From an uncultured Parabacteroides sp. (GTDB lineage Bacteria > Bacteroidota > Bacteroidia > Bacteroidales > Tannerellaceae): a stretch of 45,755 nt of DNA. The DNA lies in the NCBI GenBank assembly GCA_949298575.1, contig CASFXH010000021.1, forward strand, positions 1 through 45,755, given 5' to 3'. The notes under the pieces were generated by a model that saw nothing but the letters and a program-made list of their open reading frames with translations, did no database searches and was not told the origin of the DNA. The position numbers were made by a program, and so were the translations under genes. Below, in pieces: positions 31,045 to 41,082 of the stretch. How positions within the stretch are numbered: the first letter of the stretch is position 1; each line of letters starts with the position of its first letter.

Positions 31045-33261
31045 ATGGAGATGAATACATTCTTTGAGGGAGATGAGAAGGCGCTTTTTCTTTCGAAATA
31101 CCGGCAGCTTTTGCGGGGTGCGTCTTCTTATTTGGAGAAGGGCGATCTGGAGAAAATGAAGGGGCTGCTCATGCGAGTGGTCGGGAAGGATTGCTATGGG
31201 CGAGACAAGAACGGGATCAATGGCTTCTTGCGTAATCTGGACACGGCGCTGATTGCCCAGTCGGAAATCGGGCTGAAGCGAACGTCGATTTTCGCATTGT
31301 TGCTTTACCGTCCTGTCTATAAACAGGCGCTGGAGATCGAGGAGGTGCGAGCGGATTTTGGAGAGGAAGTGGCGCTCATGATCACACGTTTGCTCAAGAC
31401 ATCCGATCTCTATGCCCGCAACACGGCGATCAATTCCGAGAATTTCCATCATTTGCTGTTCTCGTTCGCCGAAGATGTGCGAGTTATTCTGCTGATGATC
31501 GCTGACCGCCTGTGCTTGATGCGCTTGGGCAAACTTTTGCAGGAAAGCGATCGGGTCCGCTTGGCGACCGAGGTTTCTTTCCTTTATGCGCCTTTGGCTC
31601 ATCGCCTGGGCCTCTACGCGATTAAGAGTGAGCTGGAAGATTTGTCCTTGAAATATACGGATCGCAAGCAGTTCGATTTCATCAAACGAAAACTGAATGA
31701 GACGAAACGTTCGCGCGACGCTTATATCGCCGAGTTTATCGCTCCGATCAAAAAGAAGCTGGAGGAGGCGGGTTTCCACTTTGAGATCAAGGGGCGGACA
31801 AAATCCATACATTCAATTAACAATAAGCTGAAAAAGCAGAAGATAGAATTCGAGGGCATTTATGACTTGTTCGCGATCAGGATTGTCCTCGATACGCCTT
31901 TGGAACGGGAACGGGCGGATTGTTGGCTGGTCTATTCCATTATCACCGATATGTATCAGCCCAACCCGAAACGCTTGAAAGACTGGATCTCGATCCCGAA
32001 AACTAATGGCTACGAGAGCTTGCACATCACGGTCATGGGCCCTCAAAATCGTTGGGTGGAAGTCCAAATCCGTACCCGGCGAATGGATGAGATCGCTGAA
32101 CGGGGTTTGGCTGCTCATTGGAAATACAAGGGAATCAAGGCGGAGAGTGGCTTGGATGAGTTCATGAACAACGTCAGGGCCGCGCTCGAGGCGAAAGATA
32201 ATGATCCGGTTGATTTAATGAACGATTTCAAGATGGATCTTTATCAGGACGAGATCTACGTGTTCACGCCGACCGGCGAGCTGATCAAGTTGCCCAAAGG
32301 GGCGACGGTGCTCGACTTCGCTTTCGCGATCCACAGTAAGGTGGGATGCACGTGCGTCTCCGCTAAAGTGAATAATCGGAATGTCCCCATCAAGCATGTC
32401 TTGCGCAATGGCGATACGGTCAATGTGATTACCTCGCCTTCGCAAACGCCTAAACGGGATTGGTTGAACATCGTGGTGACCTCGAAAGCGAGGGTTCGCA
32501 TCAAACAAGCCTTGCGAGAAGAGACGGCGAAGACTGCGGACATGGCGAAAGAGTTGCTGCAAAGGCGCTTTAAGAACCGGAAAGTAGAAATGGACGAGTC
32601 GGTCTTGATGCGTTATATCAAGCGGAAAGGCTTTAAGACCGTGACGGACTTTTATGTTGAGATCGCCAATGAGCGTCTGGATCCGAACTTGGTGCTCGAC
32701 GAGTACCAAGAGTTGCTTCGGAAAGAGACTGAAACGAACGAGCATGTGGAAGGCCCTAAGAGCGCCGAGAGTTATGTGGCGACGACCCCGGTGGAGGAGA
32801 TCTCGACCAACAAGGATATTTTGGTGATCGACCAGAATTTGACCGGTATCGAATATAAGTTGGCGAAGTGTTGCAACCCGATTTATGGCGATGAGGTGTT
32901 TGGTTTCGTCTCCTCGCAAGGGATCAAGATCCACCGGATGGATTGCCCGAACGCGAGCGAGATGTTCCGGCGCTATGGCTATCGGGTTATTCCGGCGAAA
33001 TGGAGCGGGAAGGGAAACGATGGCTATGTGGTCGCGATCCGGGTGATTGGCCGGGACGATATCGCGATTGTCACCAACATCACTTCTGTCATTGGGAAAG
33101 AAGCGAACGTGACGTTGCGCTCGCTCCAGATCCAATCGGTTGATGGCTTGTTTCAAGGGACTTTCTCGGTCATGGTGCGAGATACGATCGGTTTGAACGG
33201 ATTGATCCGGAAGATTAAAGCCGTAAACGGGGTTAAGACGGTGGAACGGCTAAATGTTTAA
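31045..33261 (+). CDS. RelA/SpoT homologue, probable (p)ppGpp synthetase with degenerate hydrolase domain
   Basis: A 738-residue long Rel protein. The N-terminal HD region has lost its metal ligands: where the family has LLHDV it reads LLYRP, and ADRLHNM is ADRLCLM. The synthetase domain is intact ([65 protein letters not shown]). A TGS domain ([20 protein letters not shown]), a zinc-finger-like [16 protein letters not shown] and a C-terminal ACT domain follow. It probably only makes the alarmone. AAGGAGGTGAT, 5 bases before the ATG, is an unusually complete Shine-Dalgarno sequence. The next gene starts 2 bases downstream. Confidence 0.94.
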   Translation: MEMNTFFEGDEKALFLSKYRQLLRGASSYLEKGDLEKMKGLLMRVVGKDCYGRDKNGINGFLRNLDTALIAQSEIGLKRTSIFALLLYRPVYKQALEIEEVRADFGEEVALMITRLLKTSDLYARNTAINSENFHHLLFSFAEDVRVILLMIADRLCLMRLGKLLQESDRVRLATEVSFLYAPLAHRLGLYAIKSELEDLSLKYTDRKQFDFIKRKLNETKRSRDAYIAEFIAPIKKKLEEAGFHFEIKGRTKSIHSINNKLKKQKIEFEGIYDLFAIRIVLDTPLERERADCWLVYSIITDMYQPNPKRLKDWISIPKTNGYESLHITVMGPQNRWVEVQIRTRRMDEIAERGLAAHWKYKGIKAESGLDEFMNNVRAALEAKDNDPVDLMNDFKMDLYQDEIYVFTPTGELIKLPKGATVLDFAFAIHSKVGCTCVSAKVNNRNVPIKHVLRNGDTVNVITSPSQTPKRDWLNIVVTSKARVRIKQALREETAKTADMAKELLQRRFKNRKVEMDESVLMRYIKRKGFKTVTDFYVEIANERLDPNLVLDEYQELLRKETETNEHVEGPKSAESYVATTPVEEISTNKDILVIDQNLTGIEYKLAKCCNPIYGDEVFGFVSSQGIKIHRMDCPNASEMFRRYGYRVIPAKWSGKGNDGYVVAIRVIGRDDIAIVTNITSVIGKEANVTLRSLQIQSVDGLFQGTFSVMVRDTIGLNGLIRKIKAVNGVKTVERLNV

Positions 33262-33263
33262 TC

Positions 33264-34757
33264 GTGAAAAAAGAAATGGAGAAGAATCGTATAACTTGTT
33301 TTCTGCGCTATCGGGAAGAGGCGGTCGTTCGCCAGATGGTCGAGCGATTGAATATGTCTCCCTGGGTGGATGCGATCTATTTGTTGGTGCCGGAGGGGAT
33401 CGACGAGCCGGTGATTCCCGCATGTTCGATCTTGCGGACGGACGCAGGATGGAGTACGGCTACCATGCGTTTGATTGCCCGGATGGCTCAAACGCCTTTT
33501 ACCTTATTATATATAGGCGAAGAAGCGGCTTGCTTGGGGGCTTTCGCGCTCGAACGGTTCGTCGCCTTGGCTTCGGATACGGGGGCCGGATGGCTTTATG
33601 CTGATTATTGGGCGATGGAAAACGGACGCCCTCAGCCCCATCCATTGATCGATTATCAGGAGGGTAGTTTGCGAGATGATTTCGATTTCGGCCCGTTGCT
33701 CTTTTTGCGGACTGAAGCGTTGGTCGCGGCCGCGGAAGGGATGCGGGAGGAAACGTATCGTTACGCGGGGCTGTATGACCTGCGCTTGCGGATCTCCCAG
33801 TGTTGGACGATCACGCGGGTATGCGAATATCTTTATACGACGGTCGAGCGTGACACCCGTACCTCGGGCGAAAAGCAATTCGATTACGTGAATCCCAAGA
33901 ACCGGGAGGCGCAGATCGAGATGGAGGCCGCTTGCACGGCTCACCTGAAGCGGATAGGCGCTTATTTGCCGCCTGTCACTCGCGAAGTGGCGCTTTCGGA
34001 AGGAGGCCAATTCCCAGTGGAAGCATCGGTTATTATTCCGGTTCGCGATCGGGTACGAACTATTGAGGATGCGGTTCGTTCCGCCTTGTCGCAAGTCGCG
34101 TCGTTTGATTTCAATGTTCTTGTCGTGGATAATCATTCTACGGATGGAACGACCGAACGGCTTGCCGCCTTGGCCAGAACGGACAAGCGTTTGATTCATC
34201 TGGTTCCTGAGCGAGATGATTTGGGAATAGGTGGTTGTTGGAATTGGGCGATTCATCATCCGGCATGCGGCCGTTTCGCGATCCAGTTGGATAGTGACGA
34301 TTTGTATAGCGATGAACGAACGTTGGCGAAGATCGTCCAGACGTTTTACGCTGAGCATTGCGCGATGGTGGTCGGGAGTTATCGCATGACTGATTTCCAG
34401 TTGGCCACCTTGCCGCCGGGCGTGATCGATCATCGGGAATGGACTCCAGAGAATGGGCATAACAACGCGCTGCGCGTCAATGGTCTTGGGGCGCCTCGTG
34501 CGTTCTATACGCCTCTTCTGCGGCATTTCAACTTACCAAATACCAGTTATGGCGAGGATTATGCCATAGGCTTGCGCCTCAGCCGTGAGTATAAGATCGG
34601 TCGTATTTACGAGGTGCTCTACCTTTGCCGACGTTGGGAAGGAAACTCGGACGCGGCGCTGGATATTGTTCGCTTGAACGCGAATAATTTTTATAAAGAT
34701 AAACTTCGGACATGGGAAACGCGGGCCCGTATCCTTTTAAACCAAAAAGCAAAATGA
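33264..34757 (+). CDS. Glycosyltransferase with a GT2 domain and a second glycosyltransferase-like half
   Basis: A 497-residue protein starting with GTG at 33264 or ATG at 33276. The second half (about 250-497) is a GT2 domain: [46 protein letters not shown] with a DxD-type motif, and [16 protein letters not shown]. The first half (about 10-230) looks like a weaker GT2-related fold ([17 protein letters not shown]). No membrane segment. Its ATGA overlap with the next gene indicates translational coupling. Substrate unknown; the lpxK context suggests the cell envelope. Confidence 0.85.
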   Translation: MKKEMEKNRITCFLRYREEAVVRQMVERLNMSPWVDAIYLLVPEGIDEPVIPACSILRTDAGWSTATMRLIARMAQTPFTLLYIGEEAACLGAFALERFVALASDTGAGWLYADYWAMENGRPQPHPLIDYQEGSLRDDFDFGPLLFLRTEALVAAAEGMREETYRYAGLYDLRLRISQCWTITRVCEYLYTTVERDTRTSGEKQFDYVNPKNREAQIEMEAACTAHLKRIGAYLPPVTREVALSEGGQFPVEASVIIPVRDRVRTIEDAVRSALSQVASFDFNVLVVDNHSTDGTTERLAALARTDKRLIHLVPERDDLGIGGCWNWAIHHPACGRFAIQLDSDDLYSDERTLAKIVQTFYAEHCAMVVGSYRMTDFQLATLPPGVIDHREWTPENGHNNALRVNGLGAPRAFYTPLLRHFNLPNTSYGEDYAIGLRLSREYKIGRIYEVLYLCRRWEGNSDAALDIVRLNANNFYKDKLRTWETRARILLNQKAK

Positions 34758-35716
34758 AACCGAATATTTGGGTCAGTTCCGCTCAGGCGGACGAGATGTT
34801 GGCGAAGCAGCAACGGACGTGGTCGTTGGCGTACGATAATTACCAAGCGTTGCGCCAGGTTCGGGTTAAGGCTTTTCAAGGGGGGGATTTTGAGATAAAA
34901 GCGTTATTCAATCCGGCTCGTGTGGTCTCTACGGGGGCGCGGGTCGATCGAGGGGTGACGTCCGCGGAGGATTGTTTTCTTTGTGTCGGTAATTTGCCGA
35001 TTGAACAGGAACGGTTGCCGTTCGGTTATCATTATTTGGTGCTTTGTAATCCGTATCCCATTTTCCCGGCCCACTTTACGATTCCTTCTCGTCGACATGA
35101 ACCGCAGCGGATCCTTCCGAGGATTGGGGATTTATTGACGCTTGCCCGTCGGTTGGATCGGCACACGATTTTTTATAATGGCCCTCGTTGTGGAGCGTCG
35201 CTCCCGGGTCATGCCCATTTCCAAGCTGTCACGCACGACGCGATGCCGATTGATTTGGAGATTGAGCGATGGCGGAAGGAGGGTGATGAAAGCCATCTGG
35301 AACCTCTCGTCCATGTAGGCGAGGAGAATCGGATCTGGCGGTTAACGCGTTATTGGCGAAGTGGCTTCGTGATTGAGGGGAATGAACCCTCTACCGTCGC
35401 CGCGCTTTTTCGGCGGGTCTATGAGGCTTTGCCTCGCGAGGTGGACGAGGAGGAGCCGAAGATGAACGTCTTCGCTTCTTATCAGGCTTCGACTTGGCGC
35501 CTTACGGTGGTCCCTAGACGGGCGCATCGTCCGTGGCAATATGCCGCCGAGGGCGACGAGCGTTTGATGTGCAGTCCCGGGGCGGCCGACGTGGGCGGTT
35601 GTCTGGTCTTGCCGGTCGAGCGGGATTTTGAGCGGATGGACGCGGCGTTGGCGTTCGATGTTTTCCGCCAAGTTTGTTTCAGCGACGAGGAAGTTCGTGC
35701 GTTCAAAATATTTTAG
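34754..35716 (+). CDS. DUF4922 protein with HIT-like nucleotidyl-phosphorylase motif
   Basis: About 320 residues from the ATG that overlaps the preceding stop ([15 protein letters not shown]). It has a CFLC pair ([11 protein letters not shown]), [20 protein letters not shown] and a HIT-type catalytic triad region [10 protein letters not shown] (HxHxQ). The layout resembles GalT/GDP-galactose-phosphorylase relatives, which act on nucleotide sugars or dinucleotides. The function of DUF4922 is unknown to me; the glycosyltransferase and lpxK neighbours suggest nucleotide-sugar work. Confidence 0.82.
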   Translation: MKPNIWVSSAQADEMLAKQQRTWSLAYDNYQALRQVRVKAFQGGDFEIKALFNPARVVSTGARVDRGVTSAEDCFLCVGNLPIEQERLPFGYHYLVLCNPYPIFPAHFTIPSRRHEPQRILPRIGDLLTLARRLDRHTIFYNGPRCGASLPGHAHFQAVTHDAMPIDLEIERWRKEGDESHLEPLVHVGEENRIWRLTRYWRSGFVIEGNEPSTVAALFRRVYEALPREVDEEEPKMNVFASYQASTWRLTVVPRRAHRPWQYAAEGDERLMCSPGAADVGGCLVLPVERDFERMDAALAFDVFRQVCFSDEEVRAFKIF

Positions 35717-35728
35717 GGGAAAGGGGGG

Positions 35729-36799
35729 ATGGAGAGAATCCAAGTTAAACGGACGCGAATGCTGGCGCCTCTCGCTTGGTTGTATGGCGTGGTTACGGCT
35801 TGTCGGAATCGACTTTTCGACTGGGGCTGGTTGCCTTCGACGCGGTTCGACGTGCCCGTGATTGGCGTTGGAAACCTCAGTGTGGGAGGGACGGGCAAGA
35901 CGCCTCATACGGAATATCTTATCCGTCTCTTGTCTCCCCGGAAGCGGGTCGCTGTCTTGAGTCGGGGCTACAAACGGGCGACGCGAGGATTCCTTCTGGC
36001 GGATGAGCGGAGTACGAGCCGGGAGATCGGCGACGAGCCGTTTCAGATGAAACACAAATTCCCGGATATTCTCGTGGCTGTCGACGCCGATCGCCGGCGG
36101 GGCATTACCCGTTTGCTGGACTTGCCGAAGGAGCGGCGTCCCGAGGTGATCCTTTTGGACGACGCGTTCCAACACCGTTATGTCTGCCCTTCCCTCCAGA
36201 TTCTCTTGACGGATTTCCATCGTCCATGTTTCGCCGACGCCTTGCTGCCCGACGGGCGTTTGCGCGAGTCCTCGCGAGGCATTCGGCGGGCGGACGTGGT
36301 GGTGGTGAGCAAGACGGATGAGCCGGTGGACGCGTCGACAGTCCGCGAATGGCGCGAAGCTCTTTGCTTGGACGAGCGGCAAGAATTGTGCTTCAGCGAG
36401 ATTGTTTATGGGGAATGGACACCTCTTTTCCCCGATGAGGTTTCCCCCGCGGATCCTGCCCAAGCGACGGTTTTCCTGGTCAGTGGCATCGCGAATCCCC
36501 GGCCGTTGCTGGCGGAGGCGCGACGGGTCGCTCGCGAGGTTATCCATTTCCCGTTCGCCGACCATCATGATTTCCGGGCGGCGGAATTGGCGCGGATCGA
36601 GCGGCGGCGGCAATCAATTGATGGCCCGACGTGTCTCCTCGTGACGGAAAAAGACGCCGCCCGCTTGCGCTCCCATCCCGACTTGCCTGCCGCTTGGCGC
36701 CCGATCCTTTATCAACTGCCGATCCGTGTCCGCTTCCTGGGCCAGGATGGGGCACGCTTCAACCGGCGAGTCCTTGAAGAAATTAAGAATCATGAATGA
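35729..36799 (+). CDS. lpxK: Tetraacyldisaccharide 4'-kinase
   Basis: A 356-residue kinase that phosphorylates the lipid A precursor at the 4' position at the inner membrane. Visible are the N-terminal amphipathic membrane-binding helix (PLAWLYGVVTACRNRLF), Walker A VGNLSVGGTGKTPHTEYL, SRGYKR, GDEPFQMKHKF, ILLDDAFQHRY and a late PFADHHDF. Complete. Its stop overlaps the next start (ATGA). Confidence 0.95.
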   Translation: MERIQVKRTRMLAPLAWLYGVVTACRNRLFDWGWLPSTRFDVPVIGVGNLSVGGTGKTPHTEYLIRLLSPRKRVAVLSRGYKRATRGFLLADERSTSREIGDEPFQMKHKFPDILVAVDADRRRGITRLLDLPKERRPEVILLDDAFQHRYVCPSLQILLTDFHRPCFADALLPDGRLRESSRGIRRADVVVVSKTDEPVDASTVREWREALCLDERQELCFSEIVYGEWTPLFPDEVSPADPAQATVFLVSGIANPRPLLAEARRVAREVIHFPFADHHDFRAAELARIERRRQSIDGPTCLLVTEKDAARLRSHPDLPAAWRPILYQLPIRVRFLGQDGARFNRRVLEEIKNHE

Positions 36800-37839
36800 A
36801 GAATAAATATATGACGAAAAGAACGGAAATTTCAACTCTTGGCGAGTTCGGATTGATTCGCCATCTGACAGAGAATATCGTATTGAAAAACAAAAGCTCC
36901 CTGAAGGGCGTGGGCGACGATGCCGCGGTGCTCGACTATGCCGACCGGCTGACGCTCGTGACGACTGATCTCCTCCTCGAGGGCATTCATTTCGACTTGA
37001 CTTATGTCCCCCTGAAGCATTTGGGCTATAAATCGGCCGTCGTCAATTTTTCGGACATTTACGCCATGAACGGGCAGCCGAAGCAGATCACCGTCTCGAT
37101 CGGCGTCTCCCGTCGTTTCTCGGTCGAGGACTTGGAGACGCTTTATGAGGGGATTCGTCTGGCGTGCGATGTCTATGGCGTCGATTTGGTGGGTGGCGAT
37201 ACGTCGGCATCGCTTACTGGGCTGACGATCAGTATCACTTGCCTAGGTGAGGGCGAACGGGGCAAGGTCGTCGGCCGCGACGGCGCCCGCGAGACCGACC
37301 TGATCTGCGTCAGTGGCGACCTCGGCGCCGCCTACATGGGCTTGCAATTGCTTGAGCGAGAGAAGTCCGTCTTTCGGGGCGAGAAGGATTTCCAGCCCGA
37401 TTTCTCCGGAAAGGAATATCTCCTGGAGCGGCAGCTGAAGCCCGAGGCTCGGAAGGACGTGGTCGCCGCCTTGGCGCGGGCGGGTATCGTTCCGACAGCC
37501 ATGATGGACATCTCCGACGGCCTCTCGTCGGAATTGTTGCATATCTCGAAAGCGAGCCACGTCGGTTGCCGAGTCTATGAGGACCGCGTCCCGATCGACT
37601 ACCAGACCGCCGTCATGGCCGAGCAATTCAACATGAACCTCGTGACGGCCGCCCTCAACGGCGGTGAAGACTATGAGCTGCTTTTCACCGTCCCGCTGGC
37701 CGATCACGACAAGGTCGAGGCCTTGGAGGGCGTCAAGATCATCGGCCACGTCACTCGCGAGGAGTTGGGCAATTACCTGGTCGGCCGCGACGGAGGTGAG
37801 GTCGAGCTGCGCGCGCAAGGCTGGAATTCCTTGTCATAA
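36796..37839 (+). CDS. thiL: Thiamine-monophosphate kinase
   Basis: A 347-residue AIR-synthase-fold kinase making thiamine diphosphate. Visible are EISTLGEFGLIRHL, GVGDDAAVLDY, VTTDLLLEGIHFDL, NFSDIYAMNGQPK, VDLVGGDTSAS, AMMDISDGLSSELLHIS and ALNGGEDYELLFT. A start at 36811 (MTKRTEIS) fits the family head as well as the overlapping ATG at 36796. No TPP riboswitch is seen, in keeping with its place within a longer operon. Confidence 0.96.
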   Translation: MKNKYMTKRTEISTLGEFGLIRHLTENIVLKNKSSLKGVGDDAAVLDYADRLTLVTTDLLLEGIHFDLTYVPLKHLGYKSAVVNFSDIYAMNGQPKQITVSIGVSRRFSVEDLETLYEGIRLACDVYGVDLVGGDTSASLTGLTISITCLGEGERGKVVGRDGARETDLICVSGDLGAAYMGLQLLEREKSVFRGEKDFQPDFSGKEYLLERQLKPEARKDVVAALARAGIVPTAMMDISDGLSSELLHISKASHVGCRVYEDRVPIDYQTAVMAEQFNMNLVTAALNGGEDYELLFTVPLADHDKVEALEGVKIIGHVTREELGNYLVGRDGGEVELRAQGWNSLS

Positions 37840-37842
37840 GCC

Positions 37843-38112
37843 TTTCTCGCCCGAGAAATGAATGTTCCAGAATAGGAAAACGAGCTTCTCGGGCGAGAAA
37901 TTATCTTTCCGGCATGGAAAACGATGCTTCTCGGGCGAGAAATTATCTTTCCGGCATGGAAAACGATGCTTCTCGGGCGAGAAATTATCTTTCCGGCATG
38001 GAAAACGATACTTCTCGGGCGAGAAACTACTCTTTTCTTGCTTGAAATATTCATTTCTCGGGCGAGAAGCTATTTTTTTGAGTCGGAAATGTTTATTTCT
38101 CGCCCGAGAAAA
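37843..38112. repeat. Palindrome array 2: seven inverted-repeat sites at 42-43 bp
   Basis: TTCTCGGGCGAGAA-type sites (arms TTCTCG/CGAGAA) begin at 37844, 37886, 37928, 37970, 38012, 38055 and 38097, so steps are 42, 42, 42, 42, 43, 42. The first and last have centre CC, the inner ones GG. Between them, three units carry TTTCCGGCATGGAAA about 20 bp after each site. Outer units are diverged. Located between thiL and queC. The periodic ORFs through it are artefacts of a period divisible by three. Confidence 0.92.
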
Positions 38113-38140
38113 AAGGGTGGCAGGAGCGGGAAAAAATCCG

Positions 38141-38148
38141 TATCTTCG
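38141..38148 (+). promoter_or_regulatory. Probable -7 box of the queC-queF operon
   Basis: TATCTTCG, the same variant as in the tRNA-His promoter, 64 bases before queC. A TGG lies about 20 bases upstream. The leader contains GAGAGGA/TCCTCTC, a tight hairpin. Confidence 0.5.
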
Positions 38149-38211
38149 CGCCCCGAGAGGAGGTTCCTCTCCGTGTGCTTGCTTAACCACGTATTAAAAA
38201 CAAGAAGACAA

Positions 38212-38877
38212 ATGAAAAGAAAAGACGCTGCGATGGTGTGCTTCTCGGGAGGACAAGACTCCACGACCTGCCTGTTTTGGGCGAAAAAGCACTTTGAGAG
38301 AGTAGAGGCGGTATGCTTCACGTATGGCCAGAAACACGCGCTCGAGGTCCAGGTGGCCGAGCGCATCGCCCGCGGGGCGGATGTTCCCTTCCATTTATTG
38401 GATGTTTCCCTGATCAGCCAGTTGGATCCCAACAATTCGCTCGTGAACGATTCGATCGCGATGGACGAGACGAAGCCGTCCGACAGTTATCCGAATACGT
38501 TCGTGCCGGGGCGCAACATGGTCTTCCTGACGTTCGCCGCTATCCTGGCCCGGAGCTTGGGCATCAAGCACCTCGTCACGGGGGTTTCCGAGGCCGACTA
38601 CAGTGGCTATCCCGATTGCCGGGATACGTTCATCCGCTCGCTGAACGTCACGCTCAATCTCGCCATGGACGACCAGTTTGTCCTCCATACGCCGTTGATG
38701 GACCGCGACAAGAGCGAGGTTTGGGCCTTGGCCGATGAGTTGGGCGTGTTCGATTTGGTGCGGACCCAGACCCTCACGTGCTACAACGGGATCATCGCCG
38801 ACGGCTGCGGCCATTGCCCGGCGTGCCTCTTGCGGAAAAGAGGGCTGGAGAAATATTTATCGACGAAAAAGGCTTGA
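38212..38877 (+). CDS. queC: 7-cyano-7-deazaguanine synthase
   Basis: About 221 residues from the ATG at 38212. Longer frames upstream only translate the palindrome array. It converts 7-carboxy-7-deazaguanine to preQ0. Visible are the PP-loop [43 protein letters not shown], and the zinc Cys set in TCYNG...[15 protein letters not shown]. The queF gene follows by 11 bases. Confidence 0.97.
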   Translation: MKRKDAAMVCFSGGQDSTTCLFWAKKHFERVEAVCFTYGQKHALEVQVAERIARGADVPFHLLDVSLISQLDPNNSLVNDSIAMDETKPSDSYPNTFVPGRNMVFLTFAAILARSLGIKHLVTGVSEADYSGYPDCRDTFIRSLNVTLNLAMDDQFVLHTPLMDRDKSEVWALADELGVFDLVRTQTLTCYNGIIADGCGHCPACLLRKRGLEKYLSTKKA

Positions 38878-38888
38878 GATTACGCGCT

Positions 38889-39353
38889 ATGACGACACGA
38901 AAGGAAGAACATGAATTGAGCTTGCTGGGCGGCGCGACCGTCTATCGGCAGGATTACGCGCCCGAGGTCTTGGAAACCTTCACCAACAAGCACCCTGAGA
39001 ACGATTATTGGGTCCGGTTCAATTGCCCGGAGTTCACGAGCCTCTGTCCGATCACGGGTCAGCCCGATTTCGCGACGATCTACATCGATTACATTCCCGA
39101 CATCCGTATGGTGGAGAGCAAGAGCTTGAAACTTTATCTTTTCAGCTTCCGGAACCACGGCGCGTTCCATGAGGATTGCGTCAACCTCATCATGAAGGAC
39201 TTGATCCGTTTGATGGATCCCAAATACATTGAGGTGACGGGAATCTTTACCCCGCGGGGCGGCATCAGCATTTATCCGTATTGCAATTACGGCCGTCCGG
39301 GAACGAAATACGAGCGCCTGGCCGAGGAAAGACTTTACAAACATCAATTATAA
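38889..39353 (+). CDS. queF: NADPH-dependent 7-cyano-7-deazaguanine reductase
   Basis: About 154 residues from the ATG at 38889, the short (YkvM-like) class. It reduces preQ0 to preQ1 for queuosine. Visible are [19 protein letters not shown] with the nucleophile Cys and Asp, [19 protein letters not shown] with the substrate Glu, and [16 protein letters not shown]. Forms a two-gene operon with queC. Confidence 0.97.
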   Translation: MTTRKEEHELSLLGGATVYRQDYAPEVLETFTNKHPENDYWVRFNCPEFTSLCPITGQPDFATIYIDYIPDIRMVESKSLKLYLFSFRNHGAFHEDCVNLIMKDLIRLMDPKYIEVTGIFTPRGGISIYPYCNYGRPGTKYERLAEERLYKHQL

Positions 39354-39434
39354 ACACGAAAAAATTTTGTCGGGGTTGAAAAATTCGATGATTTGTATAT
39401 ATTCGCGGGTAATAATGTAACAAAATTGATCACC

Positions 39435-40211
39435 ATGAAGAAGAAAATGATGTTTTTAAGCGCGTTGGCGTTCGCCAGTTGCGCTTTGGTAAGCGCGCAA
39501 GCGCCAAAAGGGTATGCGGGTATCACGCATGAGATGTCAGAGTTTTATGAACCGGTTCCGAAGGTCGTTACGCCGGGTACGGAGATGCAAGGTGGTGGTT
39601 TCACCGCGCCTTCCGACGCGATTGTCCTTTTCGACGGCAAGGATCTTTCCGCTTGGGAGAGCGTGAAGGGCGGTCCCGCTGAGTGGGATGTGCACGACGG
39701 TGTTTTCACGGTCAATAAGCCGAAAGGCGATATCCGGACGAAGCAAACATTTGGCGATTTCCAATTGCATATCGAGTGGATGGTCCCGACCAACATCACG
39801 GGCGAGAGTCAGCTCCGCGGCAACAGCGGTGTCTTCTTGCAAGGTATGTATGAGGTCCAGGTGCTCGATTCTTATAACAATCCGACTTACGTGAATGGTC
39901 AGGCGGGTTCGATCTACAAGCAAGCCATTCCTTTGGCGAACGCGATGCGCAAGCCGGGCGAGTGGAATGTTTATGACATCATCTACACCGCCCCGACATT
40001 TAAGGAAGATGGTTCTTACCGGACGCATCCGACCGTAACGGTGATCCAGAACGGCGTCGTGCTCCAGAACCATACCCAAATCCAGGGTACGACGGAATGG
40101 ATCGGTTTCCCGCAAGTCAAGAAGCATGGCGACGGCCCGATCATTTTGCAGAGCCACGGTGATCCCAGCGAGCCAGTTAGCTTCCGCAACATCTGGATCC
40201 GGGAACTTTAA
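39435..40211 (+). CDS. DUF1080 / 3-keto-disaccharide hydrolase family secreted protein
   Basis: About 258 residues from the ATG at 39435, chosen because it starts a signal peptide (MKKKMMFLSALAFASCALVSAQ). The mature part is a concanavalin-like beta-sandwich of the DUF1080 family: IVLFDGKDLSAWESV, EWDVHDGVFTV, DFQLHIEWMVP, GNSGVFLQGMYEVQVLDS, and the ending PILLQSHGD-like PIILQSHGDPSEPVSFRN. Family members act on 3-keto sugars or other glycans outside the cytoplasm. Single gene. Confidence 0.9.
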   Translation: MKKKMMFLSALAFASCALVSAQAPKGYAGITHEMSEFYEPVPKVVTPGTEMQGGGFTAPSDAIVLFDGKDLSAWESVKGGPAEWDVHDGVFTVNKPKGDIRTKQTFGDFQLHIEWMVPTNITGESQLRGNSGVFLQGMYEVQVLDSYNNPTYVNGQAGSIYKQAIPLANAMRKPGEWNVYDIIYTAPTFKEDGSYRTHPTVTVIQNGVVLQNHTQIQGTTEWIGFPQVKKHGDGPIILQSHGDPSEPVSFRNIWIREL

Positions 40212-40282
40212 GAGGAATGTAGGTTGTCCCAGTTTTTATGATAAAAAAGTTAATAAATTAGTGAATTATTGATTTGATTGAG

Positions 40283-40318
40283 ACCGCCCCGCGAGTGATT
40301 CGTCGGGCGGTTTTTTTT
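40283..40318 (+). terminator. Terminator after the DUF1080 gene
   Basis: ACCGCCC/GGGCGGT, a 7-bp stem with a 15-base loop, followed by eight T. It touches the stop codon of the convergent gene. Confidence 0.88.
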
Positions 40319-41078
40319 AGCGCTTTTCCGGCATGTAGGGCCAGAAGCGGGCAGGCATGTTCTGGCGATGCAGGCGGGGATTCAGGCGTTCGCGGATGGC
40401 GGTGGAGTGGAAATAGGTTCGCCAAAGCGCTTGGAAAAGGCGCTCATCCTTGTCCATGATCGAGGGATCGAGCAGTCCGTCACGTAAGTGGGGGGCTGAC
40501 TCGGGAAACGTGACCTCTTCCGCCTTCGTCCCGTCGTAATAATAGCCGTAGTTTCGTTTGAGGTCGTAAATCAGCCAGCGTTGGTCCGCGAAACGGTCGA
40601 GCAGGTGGGGAATCGTAAGGGGAAGGACATTATAGAGCGGGGCGACGGCGGAGAAATACGTCCCGTCGGCCGCTTTTTGGAAGCGGAGGAATTGGTTTAC
40701 CCGGTTGCGCTCGGAGCAGACTTGTTTCCAGAGCTTGGTGACCGCCAAGACGGTTGGATCGCCGAAGTTCAGCTCGATCCGGGGCTGGTCGAAGGCCAAG
40801 TGAATGTAACGGAAGAGGAGATCGCCCGCTTGCTCGGAGAGCCATGTCGTGGAGACGACGGCCAGCGCCGCCCGTGAAAGCCGTTTCTTCAAACCCAGCC
40901 AGACGCGGTTCGCCTTCACCTCGTCCGTCACGACGCGGAACGCCTCGTCGTAGAAAAGGGGAAGCGGCTCGTGCGCTCCCAAAAGCCGGTCGGGAAAAGT
41001 CCGGCGGGCATACGCGTCGAAAACGGCGGTCAGCAACCCCTCGAATGTCTCGTCGTATTGGAAAAGGATCATGCCCAT
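40317..41078 (-). CDS. TIGR03915-type protein, partner of the radical-SAM DNA repair/modification enzyme
   Basis: A 253-residue protein beginning MILFQYDETFEGLLTAVFDAY, with GDPTVLAVTKLWKQVCSERNRV, FQKAADGTYFSAVAPLYNVLP and a late FADQRWLIYDLKRNYGYYYDG. These fit the TIGR03915/DUF4130 family, annotated as putative DNA metabolism proteins that pair with a radical-SAM gene. The radical-SAM gene lies 4 bases upstream here. The reaction is not known to me. Confidence 0.88.
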   Translation of the reverse strand: MGMILFQYDETFEGLLTAVFDAYARRTFPDRLLGAHEPLPLFYDEAFRVVTDEVKANRVWLGLKKRLSRAALAVVSTTWLSEQAGDLLFRYIHLAFDQPRIELNFGDPTVLAVTKLWKQVCSERNRVNQFLRFQKAADGTYFSAVAPLYNVLPLTIPHLLDRFADQRWLIYDLKRNYGYYYDGTKAEEVTFPESAPHLRDGLLDPSIMDKDERLFQALWRTYFHSTAIRERLNPRLHRQNMPARFWPYMPEKR

Positions 41079-41082
41079 CGTG

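Noticed and set aside
37773-38190. Repeat-protein ORFs through the palindrome array (14-residue periods)
   Set aside because: A period of 42 is divisible by three, so several frames on both strands stay open. No signal, start context or family; one frame even fuses into queC, whose true ATG is 38212.
38150-38212. PreQ1 riboswitch before queC
   Set aside because: GAGAGGAGGTTCCTCTCC forms a tight hairpin with a 3-4-base loop; the class I aptamer needs a long loop and an A-rich tail pairing with it. The motif order does not fit.
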